A stretch of DNA of 64,000 nt from Amycolatopsis mongoliensis (GTDB lineage: Bacteria; Actinomycetota; Actinomycetes; Mycobacteriales; Pseudonocardiaceae): NCBI RefSeq assembly GCF_030285665.1, contig NZ_CP127295.1:2046001-2110000 (forward strand). Direction: 5' to 3'. Both the position numbers and the translations under genes were made by a program. Below the pieces are notes generated by a model. The model was not told the DNA's origin and searched no databases. It saw only the letters and a list, made by a program, of their open reading frames with translations. Positions 39,984 to 48,386 of this stretch are shown one piece after another. How positions within the stretch are numbered: the first letter of the stretch is position 1; the number at the start of each line of letters is the position of its first letter.

Positions 39984-41588
39984 ATGCCAAAGTGGGCGCT
40001 CTTCCCGCGGATGCGGTTCAGCAGGCAGGTGCTGCTGCTGCAGATCGGCGTCGTCGTGCTGGTCGTCGGGATCGGCGTCGCGCTGGTGAGCGTGCTGCTG
40101 TCCCGCACCCTCACCGACCAGTACGGCCGCCGCGCGCTGGCCATCGCGAAGTCCGTCGCCGCGGACCCGGTCGTCGTCGCGGACGCGGCCGCGAAGATCC
40201 CCGGCGGACCGCTCGAAGAGCGCGTTCTCGCCGTCACGAAGGCCAACGACGCGCTGTTCGTCGTCATCACCGACGACAAGGGCATCCGGCTGGCGCACCC
40301 GACGCCGAGCGAGATCGGCAAGCCCGTCAGCACCCCGCCGGACGTCGCGCTCGCCGGCGGCGACGAGGTCAGCGCGGTGCAAAGCGGCACTCTCGGCCTG
40401 TCCGTGCGCAGCAAGACCCCGATCTGGCAGGGACAACGCGTCGTCGGCGAGGTCAGCGTCGGCTTCGAGGTCGGCGACCCCACCGGGGACTTCAACCGCC
40501 TGCTGACGATCACGCTGCTGTTCGCCGGCGGCGCGCTGCTGCTCGGCGCGGGCGCGTCGGCGTTGCTGAACCGGCGGCTGCGGCGCGTCACGCACGGCCT
40601 CGAACCGCACGAACTCACCGAGCTGCTCTACGAACGCGAGGCGGTGCTGCACGGGATCGGCGAAGGCGTCCTCGCCGTCGACGAGGCGAACCGCGTCTCG
40701 GTGCGCAACGACGAAGCCGAACGCCTGCTCGGCACCGAGCTCCCGATCGGCGCGGCGATGGCCGAGCTCGAGCTTTCCCCGCGGCTGCACAAGGCCGTCG
40801 CCGAAGGGCGCCCGGTCGACAACCTCCTTGCGGTGGCCGGAAACCGGGTGCTGGTGATCAACAGCCGGGCGGTGCGGCTGGACGACCGGCCGATCGGCAC
40901 CGTGCTGACCTTCCGCGACCGCACCGACCTCGACACGCTCACCCGCGAGCTCGACGGCATCCGCGTGCTGTCCGACGGCCTGCGCGCCCAGCGGCACGAG
41001 TTCGCGAACCGGCTGCACACGCTCTACGGGCTGCTCCAGCTCGGCCACCACACCGAGGCCGTCGAGTACCTGCAGACGCTGACGGATTCCACGTCGGCCC
41101 GGCCGAGCGAGCTGGGGGACGCCGTGGCCGACCCGTACCTGCAGGCCCTGCTCGTCGCGAAAACCGAGCAGGCGCAGGAAAAGGGCCTCACGCTCAAGCT
41201 CGCCGACGACACCTGGGTGCCCACGACCGTGACCGACCCGATCGCCGCGAACACCGTGATCGGCAACCTCGTCGACAACGCGCTGCACGCCGCCCGGATG
41301 GGCCCGCGCCGGCCGGCGACCGTCGAGATCAGCCTGCTCGCCGAGGGCGGCACCCTGCACCTGTCCGTTGTGGACAGTGGGCCCGGAGTGCCCGAAGCCC
41401 TGCGGCGGTCGTTGTTCGACGAAGGCGTCTCGACGAAGATCGCGCCCGGCCACGGACTCGGATTGGCGCTCGCCCGGCAGGCGGCCCGCGCCCGCGGCGG
41501 CGACGTCTGGCTGGCGGATCCCGGCGACGGCGAGACGGGTGCCCTGTTCGTCGCGAAACTGCCCGGAATGCTGACGGAGGACGGATGA
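39984..41588 (+). CDS. CitA/DcuS-type sensor histidine kinase
   Basis: 534 residues. Membrane segment at 15-40, an extracytoplasmic sCache/PAS domain (about 45-165), second segment 172-195, a cytoplasmic PAS (about 215-312), then a SpoOB-type dimerisation helix with phosphoacceptor His338 (QRHEFANRLHTL), and an HATPase with N-box NTVIGNLVDNALHAA and DSGPGVPE. This layout is that of kinases that sense citrate or C4-dicarboxylates. An in-frame ATG at 39972 is also possible; GGGGG lies just before it. Coupled to the response regulator by ATGA. Confidence 0.9.
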   Translation: MPKWALFPRMRFSRQVLLLQIGVVVLVVGIGVALVSVLLSRTLTDQYGRRALAIAKSVAADPVVVADAAAKIPGGPLEERVLAVTKANDALFVVITDDKGIRLAHPTPSEIGKPVSTPPDVALAGGDEVSAVQSGTLGLSVRSKTPIWQGQRVVGEVSVGFEVGDPTGDFNRLLTITLLFAGGALLLGAGASALLNRRLRRVTHGLEPHELTELLYEREAVLHGIGEGVLAVDEANRVSVRNDEAERLLGTELPIGAAMAELELSPRLHKAVAEGRPVDNLLAVAGNRVLVINSRAVRLDDRPIGTVLTFRDRTDLDTLTRELDGIRVLSDGLRAQRHEFANRLHTLYGLLQLGHHTEAVEYLQTLTDSTSARPSELGDAVADPYLQALLVAKTEQAQEKGLTLKLADDTWVPTTVTDPIAANTVIGNLVDNALHAARMGPRRPATVEISLLAEGGTLHLSVVDSGPGVPEALRRSLFDEGVSTKIAPGHGLGLALARQAARARGGDVWLADPGDGETGALFVAKLPGMLTEDG

Positions 41589-42244
41589 TCCGCACGCTCA
41601 TCGTCGACGACGACTTCCGCGTCGCCGGGGTGCACGCCGGGTTCGTCGAGGAGGTCGACGGCTTCGCGGTGGTCGGCACGGCCCACACCGCGGCCGAGGC
41701 GCGCGCCCGTGTCCGGGAGCTCGCGCCGGACCTGATCCTGCTCGACGTCTACCTGCCCGACGAGTCCGGCCTCGCGGTGCTCCCGGAGCTGCAGACGGAC
41801 ACGATCGTGCTGTCCGCGGCGACCGACAGCGCGTCGGTGGCGGCGGCGATCCGGGCCGGCGCGCTGAACTACCTGATCAAGCCGTTCACCACGCGCCAGC
41901 TCGCGGAACGGCTGACGTCGTACGCGCGCTTCCGCGGCCTGCTCGCCGAAGACCGCGCACTGGGCCAGGACGACGTCGACCGCGCGTACCGGGTGCTGCA
42001 CGACCAGGACCGCACGTCCGCGCCGAAGGGCCAGTCGACGGCGACGTCCCGGCTCGTCTCGGAGCAGCTGCGCCGGGCGGGCCGTCCGCTGTCGGCCGCG
42101 GAGGTCGCCGGCGAGCTGGGCATGGCGCGGGCGACCGCGCAGCGGTACCTGACGGCGCTGGCCGAGTCGGGGACCGTCCAGATGCGCCTGCGCTACGGCG
42201 CCACCGGGCGCCCGGAGCACGAATACCGCTGGTCCGACGCCTGA
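41585..42244 (+). CDS. CitB/DcuR-type response regulator
   Basis: 219 residues. Receiver domain with acidic pocket VDDD (8-10), phosphoacceptor Asp54 in LLDVYLP, and the conserved Lys in YLIKPF. C-terminal winged HTH with LSAAEVAGELGMARATAQRYLTALAESG. Partner of the CitA-type kinase. The divergent ABC operon is the nearest target candidate. The stop lies in a perfect 14-bp palindrome CTGACCCGGGTCAG (42241-42254) that also holds the stop of the convergent gene. Confidence 0.92.
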   Translation: MIRTLIVDDDFRVAGVHAGFVEEVDGFAVVGTAHTAAEARARVRELAPDLILLDVYLPDESGLAVLPELQTDTIVLSAATDSASVAAAIRAGALNYLIKPFTTRQLAERLTSYARFRGLLAEDRALGQDDVDRAYRVLHDQDRTSAPKGQSTATSRLVSEQLRRAGRPLSAAEVAGELGMARATAQRYLTALAESGTVQMRLRYGATGRPEHEYRWSDA

Positions 42245-42250
42245 CCCGGG

Positions 42251-42880
42251 TCAGCGGCGGGTGGTCGTCTCCGCGCGGTACTGGTACTGCTGCATCATGC
42301 TCTCGGCCACGTTCACCCAGGACTGGACCGGGTTGGGGGTCGACGGCTTGGCCGAGGCCGACGGCAGGTCGACGCGCGCCACGTCCTCTTCCCGCACGGT
42401 CTTCTTCGCCTGCGGTTTCGCCTGCGCCTGAACCTGTTTCGGGGCCGGCTTGGCGGGCACCGGCACGAACACGGTCGTCGGAGCGGGCGTGGCCACCGGC
42501 GCCTGCGGGGCCTGCGGCTGGGGCGCCGGCGCCTCGGCGACGGCCGGGCGCGCGTCCAGCTGGGCGACGTCGGCGGGGTTCGAGGCGAACAGGCTCCCGG
42601 TGACCGTCCCGCCGGCCAGCCAGCCGACCGCTACGAGCAGCACCGCGGCGCCGCTGCCGAGCCACGCGCGGGCGCGGCGCCGGATCACCACGGACTTCGG
42701 GCGCAGGTCCTGGTCGCACACCGGCGGCCGGGTGTAGATCGGCTCGGCGGCCGCCACGTCGCCGTCGGTGCGGCGGCGCCGGGGCAGGCTCGCCGCGACG
42801 ATGCCGGTGCGGTCCAGCAGCTCCACCGCCGTGCGGTCGTCGGACGGACGGGTCGCAACGCGCTGTGCGGTGCGAAGCAT
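42251..42880 (-). CDS. Hypothetical single-pass membrane protein with Ala/Pro-rich region
   Basis: 209 residues. Basic N-terminal cytoplasmic part (to about 75), one hydrophobic segment (SGAAVLLVAVGWLAGGTVTGSLF), then an Ala/Pro/Gln-rich external stretch (APAPQPQAPQAPVATPAP) and a charged C-terminus. No family recognised. GAGGTCC precedes the ATG. Its role is unknown. Confidence 0.65.
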   Translation of the reverse strand: MLRTAQRVATRPSDDRTAVELLDRTGIVAASLPRRRRTDGDVAAAEPIYTRPPVCDQDLRPKSVVIRRRARAWLGSGAAVLLVAVGWLAGGTVTGSLFASNPADVAQLDARPAVAEAPAPQPQAPQAPVATPAPTTVFVPVPAKPAPKQVQAQAKPQAKKTVREEDVARVDLPSASAKPSTPNPVQSWVNVAESMMQQYQYRAETTTRR

Positions 42881-43008
42881 CGGGGACCTCCGGGACGGGG
42901 CTCGCGGACCCCACGCATTCTGGACCATTTCGGACGGCCCTGTCAGAAACGCAACTCCATTGAGTGAAGCGACAGCGCATGGGCAACCCGAAAGCCGCAA
43001 CCGGTAAT

Positions 43009-43827
43009 TCAGCTTTCCATTTGCTTGAGGCCCAGCCGGGCGAGCAGCGCCAGCGGCCGCTGGTACGCCGAACCGAGCACGCGCGGGATGGCGTCGATGA
43101 CGTAGGCGTCCGGTCCGATGAGGATTCGCGCGCACTTGTGCTCGATACCGCGCAGGATCGTCTGTGCCGCCTTCTCCGGCGTCGTCATCGCGATCCGCTC
43201 GAAGCCCTGCGCGGCCTTCTCCCGGTCGTCGGCGATGCTGCGCGCGTTGCGCACGATGTTGGTCTTGATCCCGCCGGGGTGCACGCAGCTCACCGCGACC
43301 GGGTGCCGCGCGATCAGCATTTCTTCGCGCAGTGCTTCGGTGAATCCGCGGACCGCGAACTTCGCCGCGTTGTACGCGCTCTGCGTCGGCACGCCGACGA
43401 AGCCGAAGACGCTGGAAATGTTCACGACGTGCCCGTCGCCGGAAGCGATCAGGTGCGGCAGGAAGGCCTTCGTGCCGTTCACGACTCCGCCGAGGTTGAC
43501 GCCCATCAGCCAGTCGTAGTCCTCGAACGTCATCTCCTCGACGGTCGCGCCGAGCGCCACGCCGGCGTTGTTCACGATGACGTTGACGCGGCCGAACTCC
43601 TCCGCGACCTCGTCGGCGTGGGCGAGCACGGCGGCGCGGTCGGCGACGTCGAGGACGTACGCGCGGGCGTTGTCGCCGGCCAGCTGCGCGGTCTCCTCCG
43701 CGTTCGCGGCGTTGACGTCGGAGAGGGCGACCCGTGCCCCGCGCCGGGCGAACTCGAGCGACAGCGCCCGCCCGATCCCCGAGCCCGCCCCGGTGACCAC
43801 CACGACCTTGCCCGCGAACTGCTTCAT
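43009..43827 (-). CDS. SDR family NAD(P)-dependent oxidoreductase
   Basis: 272 residues. Rossmann TGAGSGIG (12-19), NNAGV, catalytic Ser in ISSVFG and YNAAK. The long C-terminal tail (RILIGPDAYVIDAIPRVLGSAYQRPLALLARLG) is typical of actinobacterial SDRs that act on lipid or xenobiotic ketones. GGGAGGG lies just before the ATG. Divergent from a serine protease. Confidence 0.88.
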   Translation of the reverse strand: MKQFAGKVVVVTGAGSGIGRALSLEFARRGARVALSDVNAANAEETAQLAGDNARAYVLDVADRAAVLAHADEVAEEFGRVNVIVNNAGVALGATVEEMTFEDYDWLMGVNLGGVVNGTKAFLPHLIASGDGHVVNISSVFGFVGVPTQSAYNAAKFAVRGFTEALREEMLIARHPVAVSCVHPGGIKTNIVRNARSIADDREKAAQGFERIAMTTPEKAAQTILRGIEHKCARILIGPDAYVIDAIPRVLGSAYQRPLALLARLGLKQMES

Positions 43828-43919
43828 CGGCCCTCCCTGGAACGACTGGGTGTTACCCACGAGTTACGGATATTAGCGGCTGTGAGCTTGCTGTGGGTGT
43901 GCCGATCGTGTCGGTGCGG

Positions 43920-43931
43920 CACCTTAAGGTG
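43920..43931. promoter_or_regulatory. Palindrome CACCTTAAGGTG in divergent promoter region
   Basis: Perfect 12-bp palindrome, 93 bp upstream of the SDR start and 39 bp before the protease ATG at 43971. A candidate operator; the binding protein is unknown. Confidence 0.3.
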
Positions 43932-43970
43932 ATGGGGACGACCGACCGGGGCGAGTACGACGAGGAGGCG

Positions 43971-44774
43971 ATGCGCGTGCGGCGGCCCGCCGTCCTGCTG
44001 ACCCTCGCCGCGATCCTCCTGCTCGGCGCGGGGTTCGTGGTCTTCGCGGCCCGGGAGCCGCGGTCCGCGAACGCGTCCGCTCCGGACACCGGGGTCGTCG
44101 AAGCGGCGCCGGTGCCGACCCCCGACCTGCCCGCGGCGTCCAGCCCGGCGGTCGGCGCGCTGTTCGTCGAGGGGTCGCACTACTGCACCGCCAGCGTCGT
44201 CCACAGCGACCAGGGCGACGTGCTGCTGACCGCGGCCCACTGCATCCACGACGGCGAGGGCGGCGACTACTTCACCGGCGTCACGTTCGCGCCCGGCTAC
44301 CACGACGGCGTCGCGCCGTTCGGCTACTGGACGGTGTCCGACGAGCTCGTCGCGCCCGGCTGGAGCACGTCGTCGGACCCGGACCTCGACGTCGGCTTCG
44401 CCACCGCGCACCAGAGCGGGGCCACGAAGCCCCTGGAAAGCCTGGTCGGCGCGAACACCCTCGCGACGGGCACCGAGTTCGAGCAGACCATCACGCTCAC
44501 CGGCTACCCGGACGACTCCGAGACGCCGGCGGTCTGCCAGAACACCACGAGCCGGCAGGACACCTACCAGCTGAAGGTGGACTGCGCGGGCTTCCCCACG
44601 GGCACCAGCGGCGGCCCGTGGGTCGCCGCGGCGGACCCGAAGACCCACCTCGGCACGGTCATCGGCGTCATCGGCGGCTTCGAGTCCGGCGGCGACGACC
44701 CGGACACGTCGTACTCGAGCTACTTCGACACGGACGTCCAGGCGCTGTACCGGCAGACGACCGCCCGCGCCTGA
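43971..44774 (+). CDS. Membrane-anchored trypsin-like serine protease
   Basis: 267 residues. N-terminal membrane anchor or signal (RRPAVLLTLAAILLLGAGFVVFAA), then a chymotrypsin fold: TAAHC (His), DLDVGFA (Asp), GTSGGPW (Ser), with Cys pairs YCTASV/TAAHC. The start was set at the ATG with GAGGAGGCG directly upstream; a longer frame exists from 43893 but has no ribosome site. Extracytoplasmic proteolysis. Confidence 0.85.
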   Translation: MRVRRPAVLLTLAAILLLGAGFVVFAAREPRSANASAPDTGVVEAAPVPTPDLPAASSPAVGALFVEGSHYCTASVVHSDQGDVLLTAAHCIHDGEGGDYFTGVTFAPGYHDGVAPFGYWTVSDELVAPGWSTSSDPDLDVGFATAHQSGATKPLESLVGANTLATGTEFEQTITLTGYPDDSETPAVCQNTTSRQDTYQLKVDCAGFPTGTSGGPWVAAADPKTHLGTVIGVIGGFESGGDDPDTSYSSYFDTDVQALYRQTTARA

Positions 44775-44791
44775 GCGGCATGATGCGGGGT

Positions 44792-45016
44792 ATGAGCGAC
44801 CCCGTCGACGTACCGATCACCGGCGAGCCGATCCGGCTCGGCCAGTTCCTCAAGCTGGCCGGCCTCGCCGAAGACGGCTCCCACGCGAAGGACCTGATCG
44901 ACGCGGAGGAGGTCACCGTCAACGGCGAGGTCGAGACCCGCCGCGGCCGCCAGCTGACCGACGGCGACGTCGTGGCGGTCGGCGAGGACCGCGGCAAGGT
45001 CGTCCTGGTGTCCTGA
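44792..45016 (+). CDS. Small S4-domain RNA-binding protein
   Basis: 74 residues; the S4 fold spans IRLGQFLKLAGLAEDGSHAKDLIDAEEVTVNGEVETRRGRQLTDGDVV. YaaA/RlbA/YbcJ-like single-domain S4 proteins bind structured rRNA or tRNA. Two in-frame ATGs lie up to 12 bases earlier, so the exact start is uncertain. Confidence 0.85.
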   Translation: MSDPVDVPITGEPIRLGQFLKLAGLAEDGSHAKDLIDAEEVTVNGEVETRRGRQLTDGDVVAVGEDRGKVVLVS

Positions 45017-45026
45017 CCCACGCTGC

Positions 45027-45986
45027 CTAACCCACGCTGGTCAGCGGGGGCAGGCCCAGCGACGCCGCCAGCGCGTCCAGCTCGCGGCGCACCGGGCCGG
45101 ACAGCGGCACCCCCAGCGCCCGGCACTGCTCCAGGTGCTGGGCCTCGCGCCAGCCGGGGTAGCGGATCGGCGCACCGCCCTCCCAGCCGAGCATGCTGCC
45201 GAAGAGCGCGCTCGCCGCGCGGTAGAAGCCGTCGGCGCTGCGCAAAGTCGTCGGCGCGATCGCCAGCACCAGCAGGCCCGTGTCGTGCTCGTGGTCGGCC
45301 ACGCCGGAGAGCACCCCGGCGAGGACCTCGACCAGCAGCGTCAGCCCGGCGGCTTCTTCGCCGGGCTTGTCCATGTCGAAGACGAACTCGGGGTACGCAC
45401 CCCCGGGCGCGGCCATGCCGAGCGGGTTCACCGGCTGGCCGGGTTCGCCGCCCGCGGCGAGCACCAGCCCGATCATGGCGTGCGGCAGGGCCCGTGCGGC
45501 GTGGTGCCCGGCCCGGCCGAACGGCCCGATGCCGCGCAGCGAAACGAGCCCGACGCCGAAGCGGCCGGCCCGCGTCACCGCCCGGTCCATCGCGTCGCCG
45601 ACCGCCCAGAGCCCGGGCGCGCGGCGGTAGTCGAGCAGTGCGGCGGCCCCGCGGTCGGCGATCATCAGCGGCTCGGCGTGCGGCACGACGAGCCCGGTCT
45701 TCAGCATCGGCAGGTGGATCCGGGTCAGGTCGGCGACGCCGGTGTCCGGCGAACCGGTCAGGTCGCCGTGGCAGAGGGCCTCCGCCGCGATGCGGGCGCG
45801 CGGTTCGGGGAAGCCGTGAGCGGCGAAGACGTGTGCCACGAGGGTGACCAGCTCGTCGGCCCGCACGCGCGGCCAGGCCTGTTCCGGGATCGGGGTTTCG
45901 GGGGTTTCTTCTTCGAGGATGCCGGGTTCGGGGCGGGCGGAGCGGAAGGGACGCGGTCTGAGAGGCACTTCCCCGACACTGCCCAA
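45027..45986 (-). CDS. Ldh-family (malate/L-lactate dehydrogenase type 2) protein, diverged
   Basis: 319 residues. The pattern of the Ldh_2 family is present: ADELVTLVAHVFAAHGFPEPRARIAAEALCHGDLTG near the N-terminus, DRAVTRAGRFGVGLVSLRG, and NPLGMAAPGG with FVFDMDKPG. The sequence expected near R-N-S-x-H-F-G reads LRGIGPFGRAG, so the catalytic His is gone. The protein is also shorter than most members. Either a diverged dehydrogenase or a non-enzymatic member; confidence in function is low. Confidence 0.6.
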   Translation of the reverse strand: MGSVGEVPLRPRPFRSARPEPGILEEETPETPIPEQAWPRVRADELVTLVAHVFAAHGFPEPRARIAAEALCHGDLTGSPDTGVADLTRIHLPMLKTGLVVPHAEPLMIADRGAAALLDYRRAPGLWAVGDAMDRAVTRAGRFGVGLVSLRGIGPFGRAGHHAARALPHAMIGLVLAAGGEPGQPVNPLGMAAPGGAYPEFVFDMDKPGEEAAGLTLLVEVLAGVLSGVADHEHDTGLLVLAIAPTTLRSADGFYRAASALFGSMLGWEGGAPIRYPGWREAQHLEQCRALGVPLSGPVRRELDALAASLGLPPLTSVG

Positions 45987-46070
45987 CCGCGGGATCCGCC
46001 GTCAACGAGGTGGGGCCGGGCCTACCCGACCGTGTGATCGAGGCGTCCGAAGAGTCGTACCCTGGGCGGC

Positions 46071-46352
46071 ATGTGCCGAAACATCACCACCCTCCGGGGG
46101 CTCCAGCCGGCCGCGACGGGCGAGGAGATCGAGGCCGCGGCCCGCCAGTACGTCCGCAAGGTGACCGGCGTGCAGTCGCTGTCGGACGCCACGCGCGAGC
46201 CGTTCGAAGCGGCGGTCGCCGAGATCACGGAGATCACCGCGCGGCTGCTGGAGCAGCTGCCCGAACGCCGCCAGCCGCCGGCGACCATCCCGCCGCTGCG
46301 CCGTCCCGAGGTGCAGGCGCGGATCGCGGCCAAGGCCCTGAAGCAGGCCTGA
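46071..46352 (+). CDS. DUF2277 family protein
   Basis: 93 residues beginning MCRNITTLRGLQPAATGEEI, followed by AARQYVRKVTG and a helical acidic middle, which is the DUF2277 pattern. All-alpha, no catalytic motif seen. Function unknown. It precedes a patatin gene by 32 bp and may share its transcript. Confidence 0.88.
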   Translation: MCRNITTLRGLQPAATGEEIEAAARQYVRKVTGVQSLSDATREPFEAAVAEITEITARLLEQLPERRQPPATIPPLRRPEVQARIAAKALKQA

Positions 46353-46384
46353 AACTGTCGTACCCCGTCGCTAGGCTTTCCCGC

Positions 46385-47224
46385 ATGGGCGGACAGGCTT
46401 TGGTACTGGGTGGCGGCGGGGTCGCCGGAGTCGCGTGGACGACGGGGTTGCTGACCGGGCTGGCCGAGCACGGCCAGGACCTGACGGGCGCGGACCTGCT
46501 GGTCGGGACGTCGGCGGGGTCGGTCGTGGCGGCGCAGGTGACGAGCGGTACGCCGCTTCACGAGCTGTTCGCGCGCCAGGCCGACCCGGCGCGCCAGGCT
46601 CCGGAGATCCCGGCCGAGATCGACTTCGAGAAGTTCGCCGCCGAGTTCGGCGGCGCGGTCACCGGCTGGACGTCACCGGCCGAGGTCCGGCGCGCGGTGG
46701 GCCGGCTCGCGCTGGCGGCCGAAACGGTGCCCGAAGCCGACCGCCGCGCGGTGATCGAGGCGCGGCTGCCGGTGCACGAGTGGCCGGAGCAGCGCCTGGT
46801 GATCGTGGCGGTCGACGCGGAGACCGGCGAGCCGCGCCGTTTCGACCGCGCGTCCGGGGTGTCCCTGGTCGACGCGGTGGCGGCGAGCTGCGCGGTCCCG
46901 GGCATCTGGCCGGCGGTGACGATCGGCGGCCGCCGGTACGTCGACGGCGGCGTCCGTTCGGCCGAGAACGCCGACTACGCGACGGGCCACTCGCGCGTCA
47001 CGGTGGTTTCGCCGCTGGGGGCGGATGCCCCGCTGCCGATGGAGAAACCGCTGCTGGAGGTGCTGGACGACCTGCGCGCGGCGGGCGCGGAGGTCGCCCT
47101 GATCACTCCGGACGAGGCATCGGTGGCGTCGATCGGCGAGAACCCGCTGGACCCGGCGACCCGCACCCCGGCCGCGGAGGCCGGCCGGGCGCAGGGTGCG
47201 GCGTTGACGGTCACCTGGAAGTAG
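46385..47224 (+). CDS. Patatin-like phospholipase
   Basis: 279 residues. Oxyanion loop LGGGGVAG (8-15), nucleophile motif GTSAGS with Ser43, and the Asp of the dyad in YVDGGVRS (near 184). Short, single-domain bacterial patatin without signal peptide, so an intracellular lipid hydrolase. Upstream DUF2277 gene co-directional. Confidence 0.88.
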   Translation: MGGQALVLGGGGVAGVAWTTGLLTGLAEHGQDLTGADLLVGTSAGSVVAAQVTSGTPLHELFARQADPARQAPEIPAEIDFEKFAAEFGGAVTGWTSPAEVRRAVGRLALAAETVPEADRRAVIEARLPVHEWPEQRLVIVAVDAETGEPRRFDRASGVSLVDAVAASCAVPGIWPAVTIGGRRYVDGGVRSAENADYATGHSRVTVVSPLGADAPLPMEKPLLEVLDDLRAAGAEVALITPDEASVASIGENPLDPATRTPAAEAGRAQGAALTVTWK

Positions 47225-47279
47225 GTGCCGGGCCGGGCGCAGGGTGCCCCGAACTCCGTCGGCTACCCTCGTGGAGCGA

Positions 47280-47366
47280 GGTAGCGTGTCCGAGCGGCCG
47301 AAGGAACATGTCTTGAAAACATGCGAGGGGGCAACCTCTCCGTGGGTTCGAATCCCACCGCTACCG
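47280..47366 (+). tRNA. tRNA-Ser (TGA)
   Basis: 87 nt. Acceptor GGTAGCG/CGCTACC, anticodon loop CTTGAAA giving TGA, long variable arm GCGAGGGGGCAACCTCTC, T-arm GGGTTCGAATCCC. CCA not encoded. Confidence 0.95.
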
Positions 47367-47374
47367 CTCCAGGC

Positions 47375-47402
47375 CCCGGGCGCGGAGTAGCCCGCGCCCG
47401 GG
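47375..47402. terminator. Hairpin terminator after tRNA-Ser
   Basis: Perfect 11-bp stem CCCGGGCGCGG / CCGCGCCCGGG with a 6-base loop, between the rightward tRNA and the 3' end of the leftward MarR gene (stop at 47404). Can act in both directions. Confidence 0.75.
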
Positions 47403-47403
47403 T

Positions 47404-47877
47404 TCAGCCCTCCACCTCGGACAGGTGGTCCAGCACCCGGTCGAACGCCGCGGCGAACGTCGCCTGTTCCTGGGGGCTCAGCAGGTCGATGAGGTGCTCG
47501 CGCACCCCCTCCAGGTGAGTCGGCGCCGCCTTCGTGAGCAGGGCCAGGCCCTCGGGGGTCAGCTCCGTGATGACGCCGCGCTTGTCCTCGGGGTCGCGGA
47601 CACGCCGGACCACCCCCGCGTCCTCGAGCCGGCCGACCTGGTGCGACAGCCTGCTCTTCGTCGAGCCCATCAGCACGGCCAGCTCCGACATCCGCATCCG
47701 GTGCTCGGCCTGCATCTCCAGGCACACGAGCACTTCGTAGTCGGTCAAGGACACGTCGTGCTGCACCGCCAGCTCGCGGTGCAGCACCTGCCGCAGCTTC
47801 AAGGTCGCCACGATGTAGGAGCGCCACGCCGCCATCTCGGCTTCGTTCAACCAACGCACAGGCCGCTCCTCGGTCAT
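47404..47877 (-). CDS. MarR family transcriptional regulator
   Basis: 157 residues. MarR core: LTDYEVLVCLEMQAEHRMRMSELAVLMGSTKSRLSHQVGRLEDAGVVRRVRDPEDKRGVITELTPEG, with the wing D-x-R-G-V. Stands alone; the target is not evident, and no obvious operator was found in the 509-bp region upstream. Confidence 0.9.
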   Translation of the reverse strand: MTEERPVRWLNEAEMAAWRSYIVATLKLRQVLHRELAVQHDVSLTDYEVLVCLEMQAEHRMRMSELAVLMGSTKSRLSHQVGRLEDAGVVRRVRDPEDKRGVITELTPEGLALLTKAAPTHLEGVREHLIDLLSPQEQATFAAAFDRVLDHLSEVEG

Positions 47878-48386
47878 AAGGCAGCCTAGAACGCTGATCA
47901 AGGGACCGCGCGGTCCGAGTCCGAACTGCGCGCCGGTAAAAATGCCGTCGCAACATCGCCCGAAGGTGGGGTTACGAAAAGGTTGAGACTCGGCCGGAAA
48001 AGGCGCATTCTGCTTGTGGCGGACGGTCGGCCAGGGTATGCGGCTCGGCAACGGTGACGTGCCGGCCCGGCTCCCCGCCGGGAGAGGTCAGGTGGTTGCG
48101 TGGCGGGTGATTCTCGCGGTTGACCGCCAGCTGTGTCCCCGCGACCGGAACGGCACAAGAACGGGCCGGGCGCGATTGTGAACAGCACATGCGCGGGCTT
48201 TCCATGCGATCACGCATACGGCGTCGATCGGGCCTGTATCGAGCCACGACCTCCGCAGTCGTGGCGACAGCGCCTGCACGCCGGCCCGATCGCGGCCAAC
48301 CGCTCGACCAAAGACACAACCTCGGTACAGAGCCTGGGTGTGGCCGCCAGCGCGACGGCCGCACCCAGGCTCGTTACCATTCGCGG
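47878..48386. other. 509-bp intergenic region with two hairpins
   Basis: No coding signal. Two structured spots: an 8-bp dyad GCCACGAC (48243-48250) / GTCGTGGC (48258-48265), and a 17-bp hairpin at 48330-48372 with one mismatch. A -10-like TACCAT follows at 48375-48380. The left 350 bases have nothing I recognise apart from the MarR promoter. Confidence 0.45.
48330..48372. promoter_or_regulatory. Long hairpin overlapping the ypfJ-type promoter
   Basis: Arms 48330-48346 and 48356-48372 pair over 17 bp with a single T/C exception; GAGCCTGGGTG pairs with CACCCAGGCTC. Loop of 9. The right arm ends 2 bases before the -10-like TACCAT, so the -35 region falls in the loop and right arm. It could be a terminator for an unseen transcript or a regulator's site. 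Confidence 0.5.

Noticed and set aside
48120-48386. N-terminal extension of the YpfJ-type protein from 48120
   Set aside because: The extra 89 codons have no family similarity, and the glycine-rich start after the GTG is normal for this protein type.
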